This document shows, piece by piece, positions 59,031-64,000 of a stretch of DNA of 64,000 nucleotides; position 1 is the first letter of the stretch, and each line of letters begins with the position of its first letter. The stretch comes from Trichobilharzia szidati (taxonomy: Eukaryota; Platyhelminthes; Trematoda; Strigeidida; Schistosomatidae). A model generated the notes under the pieces. The model saw only the letters and a list, made by a program, of their open reading frames with translations. It searched no databases and was not told the DNA's origin. Made by a program: the position numbers and the translations under genes. Location of the stretch: positions 2,453,204-2,517,203 of the forward strand of contig OX235273.1 in the NCBI GenBank assembly GCA_944472155.2, given 5' to 3'.

Positions 59031-59714
59031 TTCTTATCCATTCCTATAGAACTTGTTTTTCCTATATTTGTATGAACAAATATGTACCCTATTATATTAT
59101 CATTACTAACTACATTTACTAATCGTATGTGTAATTTATCGAAGTGATGATGCCTGTAAACTGGTGTCCCTCATGTAAAAGATGAGAATATACTATTATT
59201 ATTATATATGTCCCTATCCACATACTTTTTCTCTGCCCTCTGGTACATTTCTGTTGCATTTACTTTTAGTACAAGTTGCATTGATCTACATTCCGACTGA
59301 AGCTGAGAAACAATTGAAGTCGCTTACTCATATATTATCCCTCAAGGTTTGGCTAGTAATGGCTCAGCATCCTTGATGAAATCCACTGTCACCATAACAA
59401 GACGCTGTACAGCATCTTATACAAGCACTGTCAACGATCTAAAATGGTTTTTATACAGCTTTCTACGTGTTTATCAACTTACTCGTACGGAACAACCATG
59501 CAGTGACAAATGGCGGGCTATGGGTGACTTGAGTGCAGTAAAAAAATCTGCTTGACAATGACCAATATTAATCTGCATTCAGTTGAATTCACATCTGGTA
59601 TTACTTGCAATAAAAATGATGTCAAAATCATAAAAATAAATCACTCATTTTAAATTAATACCCAATTTGAACATAAAACAAGATACGATGCCGCACACAA
59701 CAAAGTTATATGGA
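59031..59714. other. spacer between repeats; short unassigned frames
   Basis: Two overlapping plus-strand frames (59182-59376 and 59349-59555) contain an ordinary-looking segment (YIPTEAEKQLKSLTHILSLK), but I recognise no family and find no consistent exon borders. Confidence 0.35.
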
Positions 59715-59935
59715 GGAATTGACTTCAAGCTTTATTTTTCTCCCAAATATTTGTAATTTATCCGACACATACTTGGTTTTTTTTGTAAATGCAAAGACAA
59801 TATTTCTATATTTCTTTATGTGCTCCATTGAACAACTAACTATCAGAATGTGCTCACTAACTGATATCAGAGAGGACAGCAACCATGTAATTTCACTATA
59901 AATCAAATTCATGCAATTTAAGTATAATATATATA
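59715..59935 (+). repeat. dispersed repeat, copy 3
   Basis: Diverged copy of 58811-59030 in the same orientation. Both are preceded by related sequence (CAACAAAGTTATATGGA before this copy; the 51161 copy has CAACAAAGTTATGTACG). Confidence 0.8.
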
Positions 59936-61274
59936 TTTCGTATAAACGGGTAAGTTTACATGAAATGCATGCCATTTTTACAGGCACGATCAATTATGTT
60001 ACGAATAACAATTGTTAATTAGCATACATTGTCACTTTTTCAAAAAGTTCATATTGTTGAGTTATAGTACAAGCAATCAGAAGAGATTCTTATAAATGTT
60101 AATTTGTAAATATTTCACGAAGGTCACCATTGAAGTTGAGCGACAACCCGAAATTCGTTCCATTTCCTGATGATAGTTATGGCCAATCGATAAGCAACAT
60201 ATATTTGTGTGAGTGCTATGCCTTCAAATGCTTGAACGCTATTTTAGGAATTGAAGAAAATCTGGCGCAGCTGCAAAATGGTATAGAATGCAATTATGAA
60301 TAATACATTATTAAAAGTATATTTACAAGATAAATACAAGAAGCTATGTAGTACTTGAAATGATAATACACATTTGCAATGTATGATGCTAACCATATTG
60401 GTCTTACCATGGAAAACTATGACGCTTTCTATGAAAATATATTTATTCTCAAACATGAGTGTTGTTGTTTTTATCATCAGAGCAACCGAACTTTACGCGA
60501 GAAAAGGGTGTAAATGAGAAGAGGGAAAAAATTTCAGCTTCATTAAAGTCCTAGGAAGTTGAGATAAAATAGAGTATAATAGTAATTAGGTAGAAGGATT
60601 ATTGTGAAGTATATAAGTAACATTTCAGAGAGAAGTGGCTAGAAGGACTAGAACCTGTTGAATACGGTGACCTGTAGGATGTTTGGCGAACTTGTGTATG
60701 GCCCATGGGATAGCATCTTGACAAGAAACTGAGCAGGCTTGTAGATGTTAGGAGCGAAAGCATTGTTATTTTTTTACAAGCTAAAACTGTACAGTCATTA
60801 TTGTTTTATTTTTTCAATTAATTTTTTTTAAAGTCTATTTTTTTTTATAGATTTAGTATCTTAACTCATGTTTAGTTCTCGAGCTGCCAAAATAATGCAT
60901 GTTGCTGTCCTACAGATCGGAGCGATTCACATTTGTGACCACTACCAAATCTGCTGATCAGCATGCGCCACCCTCCCTCCTTTTTTTGACATTAAGCTCT
61001 GAGACCTTTTACAATGACTGCAGTTGTAATATTGGATTGCTTTGACTCCGTCCCAATCATACAGTATGCTGCACATTAACAGCTTTCATGACAAGTGCTT
61101 CCCATTAGGTCACATGGCACAATAATACCAGAGGACATCGTTAGCAATATTATCATCATACTAGTGAACAAGTGGGTTACTACAAAAGACTAAGAAATTA
61201 GGTTTCCCTTAAGAGTTATGAAGTATAAAAATAGCTAATATTAGAACAACTAAGTTATATTCTATTTATCAGAA
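59936..61274. other. unassigned AT-rich sequence
   Basis: About 1.3 kb without a supported gene. A minus-strand 77-codon frame at 60244-60477 is hydrophobic but lacks context. T-rich runs lie at 60799-60850. Confidence 0.4.
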
Positions 61275-61430
61275 TGATATGAGTAGTGGAACAATTAGTG
61301 ATAAAGTTATGTAAAGTGGTCCTGAGTAAGGCAACTGGTTAGCAGAACTTGTTATGCTAAATTTTCACGACCGATTTTATATGGTGTGCGTTACACATTG
61401 CAAAGTGACTCATCAATTATATAATGGAGA
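61275..61430 (-). repeat. diverged repeat pair, left copy
   Basis: Aligns block by block with 61752-61920: GATAAAGTTATGTAA / GATAAGGTTACGTTG, TGGTTAGCAGAACTTGTTAT / TGGTTGGCTGAGTTTGTTAT, CACGACCGATTTTATATGG / CCTGGCCACTTTTCATATGG and TACACATTGCAAAGTGAC / TAGACATTACAAAGTAAC. It is probably an older 3' untranslated relic of the CR1-like family whose ORF2 lies at 62109-64000. Confidence 0.7.
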
Positions 61431-61751
61431 AATACTACATAATTTCAACATTATGAATTTTTTAGAAAATTATATGAATATGGGTAGGTGTTGACTGAAG
61501 ATAGTCATTTCAACTCAAAAATAGTGCTAATAATATAAGCATATATGTAAAATATTAAAAGATATGGTTGCTAATGTAATTGTTTATGGAAATAATTACA
61601 CTGACGAACTTATTGAAGATTACACTGAAGAGAAAGTCAGTGAGTTAGTTAAACGGTTACTGCGCAGTTAGTAGTTAGAACATCTTTAAAAGTAAAAGGT
61701 AGAAGAGTTTTCAGTACTGGGGCAAATTAAGACATAATCTACGGATTAGAG

Positions 61752-61920
61752 TGTAGTGGATAGTGGTACGATTAAAGATAAGGTTACGTTGAATGAGCTT
61801 GGGGAAAATGGATGGTTGGCTGAGTTTGTTATTGCTATGTTTTCCTGGCCACTTTTCATATGGCGTGCTTTAGACATTACAAAGTAACAGTTTGCTTATA
61901 TTATGGAAGAACTATCACAA
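61752..61920 (-). repeat. diverged repeat pair, right copy
   Basis: Partner of 61275-61430 in the same orientation. It lies just 3' of the minus-strand CR1-like ORF2 and so is plausibly part of that element's 3' untranslated region. Confidence 0.7.
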
Positions 61921-62108
61921 CTAATTTGGGATTATACGTCCGGGATAATTATAGATAGTCTTATGAGTTTATAAACCCGAGTGATGAAATATTGATAGGA
62001 TCTCTCATAAGCTGAATAACCGAATCTTAGATCAAGGCATGTGGGAGAAATTGGGTTGGTTTTATCACGTTTTAGGTGCGGTACGGTTGCTGGGGCAAAT
62101 GAGTTTCC

Positions 62109-64000
62109 TCAAATTGGGGGTATTGCACTGGGGTCTGTAGTACCAAAGTTAGATGAACAGCCCATATGGGTAAAGTATGGATAAGTAGACCGAAGCTCTT
62201 TTGTTGACAAGAACTCGTTAAGGAGACGCTGGAATTCAGTGGGAGATCGGCAACTACGTACATTAAGTGGAAGTTTGTTCCATAATGCACTGTACTGTAT
62301 TTTGAAGAAACGTGATCGCAGTTTTGTCCGGTACCGGCTTATGGATAGAGTATTTTCATGATTTCTAAGAGTATATATGGTTAAATTATTGAAAGCTATT
62401 GGATTACTGCTTTTGAGGTAGCCATGTAAAAGGCGAAAAAGGAATGTAAGGTTGAGTTTCAGGCGCCTTAACCAAAGTGGCTGAAGTCTATACATTTTGC
62501 ACCTATCCGCGTAAGTCAGTCCTTCATGTTTGTGTAATAGGCGTCGTGTAAAACTTCGCTGAATATTTTCAATACGAACCCTGTCATACCCATTCATGAA
62601 ACCGAAGACAATTGTGCAGTATTCAATTACTGGGCGAACCATGACTTTGTATAAAAGGACTTTAGCCTCAGTTGTGTACATTTTTCGATGTAACAAGCCT
62701 GTGAGTCTTCGGCATTTAGAAACAAGTGCTTTTGCATACTGACTAAATGTTAAGTTCTGTGAGTAGGTAACTCCCAGGTCTTTTATGGAATTGAGGGTTT
62801 GGAGAGAGGAGTCACCTAGGTGTAACCTGAAATACGGGTGGGAGTTATTGAAATATAAGGCACCACTTTTATCAGAATTGAATGGCAGTTGCCAATCAGT
62901 GCTCCAGTTATGTAATCTATCCAGATCATCTTGAATATGTGTGAATCCCTCGTTCATTGTAGAATGGGGGAAGCTGTATACAATCTTTAAGTCATCAGCA
63001 AAGAGGTATGGGGTACCATGCTTGATTACGCTGCAGATATCGTTAATGTAGATTACGAAAAGCAATGGACCTAGTACACTACCCTGAATTACTCCACTTC
63101 GTATGGGTCTGGGTGACGAGTAATTATTTGCAAATTTCACAACTTGGGAACGATCTTCCAAGAAAGAAATGAGCCAGGATAACAAGGGGTCCTGGAACCC
63201 GTACGACTTTAGCTTAAGGATTAGTCTCTTGTGTGGGACTTTATCAAAGGCTTTTTTGAAGTCAAAGAAGAGGGTTGTGACAAGCAAACCATGACCTCGC
63301 TTAGCGGTAACATCATCAAAGTAGTCAAGTAGGCAGGTGGAGCATGATCGACTTTTCAAGAAGCCGTGTTGTGCTGGAGTAAACAATTTGTGAAGGTGGA
63401 GGTATGAAGCAATATCTTGCCCTACAACTTTTTCCATAACCCTAGAAACTACTGACGTGATATTGATCGGTCGGTAGTTTTCGATATTAGAAGTTGGTCC
63501 TAGTTTGTGCCTAGGGGTTATAAACGACAGCTTCCAGCACTCTGGGTAACTGCCATTATTTAAGGACAGATTGAAAAACTTTAGGAGGATAATGGGTATG
63601 TCCTCACCACCTCTTTTCAACAAGATAGATGGAATTCCATCAGGTCCAGCTTTATATGATGTCCGGAGGGATGCTATAGCGGAGGAAATCTTTTGTTGGG
63701 TAAATGTTATATTACCCAAAAAGTGATATGGTATTATCGGAACATCAAGGCTACCTACTGTTTCTTCGTTAGTAAAGTAGCTAGAAAAGTGGGAGCTGAA
63801 TAACTCGCATATCTCCTGTGGGTCTTCGTATAGTTTTTCTCCATCTAGTAATAAGTTAGGGATACTTATTCTGTTGTTGTTAATTCGTGACTTGATTAGT
63901 TTTACCAATGCCTCTGTATTATCGGGCCGTGAAAGGAGGATGCGTTCTAGTTTGATGGACTCAGATAACTGATTAGATTTGTATGAATCATAAGTTTGCT
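62109..64000 (-). CDS. CR1-like ORF2 reverse transcriptase, open, continues past right edge
   Basis: The frame is open from the window's right edge to the stop at 62109 (about 630 codons). The ATG-like position at 63908 is internal, because the frame runs on upstream with a ESIKLERILLSRP segment. RT motifs in order: YKAGPDGIPSILLKRGGEDI, ENYRPINITSVVSRVMEKV, AQHGFLKSRSCSTCLLDYF, motif A TLFFDFKKAFDKVPHKRL, motif B SGVIQGSVLGPLLFVIYIND, motif C LFADDLKIVYSF and the C-terminal SIKDLGVTYSQNLTFSQYAK and SALWNKLPLNVRSC segments. All catalytic residues are present and there is no break. The upstream endonuclease would be right of the window. This is the best candidate for a young, possibly functional CR1-like element here. 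Its subfamily differs from 53338-56249 and 56404-57684. Confidence 0.93.
   Translation of the reverse strand, partial: QTYDSYKSNQLSESIKLERILLSRPDNTEALVKLIKSRINNNRISIPNLLLDGEKLYEDPQEICELFSSHFSSYFTNEETVGSLDVPIIPYHFLGNITFTQQKISSAIASLRTSYKAGPDGIPSILLKRGGEDIPIILLKFFNLSLNNGSYPECWKLSFITPRHKLGPTSNIENYRPINITSVVSRVMEKVVGQDIASYLHLHKLFTPAQHGFLKSRSCSTCLLDYFDDVTAKRGHGLLVTTLFFDFKKAFDKVPHKRLILKLKSYGFQDPLLSWLISFLEDRSQVVKFANNYSSPRPIRSGVIQGSVLGPLLFVIYINDICSVIKHGTPYLFADDLKIVYSFPHSTMNEGFTHIQDDLDRLHNWSTDWQLPFNSDKSGALYFNNSHPYFRLHLGDSSLQTLNSIKDLGVTYSQNLTFSQYAKALVSKCRRLTGLLHRKMYTTEAKVLLYKVMVRPVIEYCTIVFGFMNGYDRVRIENIQRSFTRRLLHKHEGLTYADRCKMYRLQPLWLRRLKLNLTFLFRLLHGYLKSSNPIAFNNLTIYTLRNHENTLSISRYRTKLRSRFFKIQYSALWNKLPLNVRSCRSPTEFQRLLNEFLSTKELRSTYPYFTHMGCSSNFGTTDPSAIPPI

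Noticed and set aside
1..64000. CRISPR arrays, rRNA genes, prokaryotic operons
   Set aside because: No regularly spaced repeats, no rRNA-like sequence and no tightly packed intron-free genes. The introns and retroelements show a eukaryotic nuclear origin.

Overview
The window looks like nuclear DNA of a flatworm, most likely a blood fluke (Schistosoma) or a close relative. It is AT-rich, its genes are split by spliceosomal introns, and it is packed with the transposon classes typical of trematodes: RTE and CR1-type non-LTR retrotransposons, Penelope-like elements with a GIY-YIG endonuclease, a CsRn1-type Ty3/gypsy element and tRNA-derived SINEs. The best-supported host gene has tiny 5' introns and long 3' introns, a known habit of schistosome genes. 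The species call is inference.

Host genes. Two family GH20 beta-hexosaminidase paralogues lie head to head. Paralogue A (minus strand, 1707-3024) runs off the left edge, so only its first exons are visible. Paralogue B (plus strand, 29087-39358) is complete: eleven exons join in phase to 517 codons plus a stop. Both code for secreted or lysosomal-type proteins with a signal peptide. In B the catalytic Asp-Glu pair is replaced by Asn-Asp. In A the Asp of the conserved DTPGH-type motif is Asn. Exons 2-4 of the two copies are far more alike than exons 1 and 5.

Layout. 1-3 kb: paralogue A. 5-11 kb: relics of a CR1-like element, two RTE elements, two SINEs and another RTE-like reverse transcriptase tail. 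13.4-18.6 kb: an apparently intact 5.2 kb LTR retrotransposon on the minus strand, with almost identical LTRs and a convincing -1 frameshift signal between gag and pol. 20.4-21.4 kb: a Penelope-like endonuclease fragment flanked by inverted repeats. 21.7-22.5 kb: open frames I do not recognise. 25.4-26.6 kb: a Penelope-like relic. 29-39.4 kb: paralogue B, with an RTE fragment in intron 7 and a SINE-like unit in intron 9. 39.6-41.3 kb: a decayed Penelope-like element. 41.3-46.3 kb: a CR1-like element (minus) interrupted by a 5'-truncated gypsy pol (plus). 48.6-57.7 kb: a SINE and three plus-strand CR1-like copies (one internally deleted, one near full length but decayed, one 5'-truncated with an intact reverse transcriptase). 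58-62 kb: dispersed repeats. 62.1-64 kb: the open 3' half of a CR1-like ORF2 on the minus strand, continuing past the right edge.

How it fits together. This is a gene-poor, transposon-rich interval around a duplicated secreted glycosidase pair. The transposons share machinery: one SINE carries the same 3' tail as the RTE elements, which suggests trans-mobilisation. Nothing resembling prokaryotic operons, CRISPR or rRNA is present.
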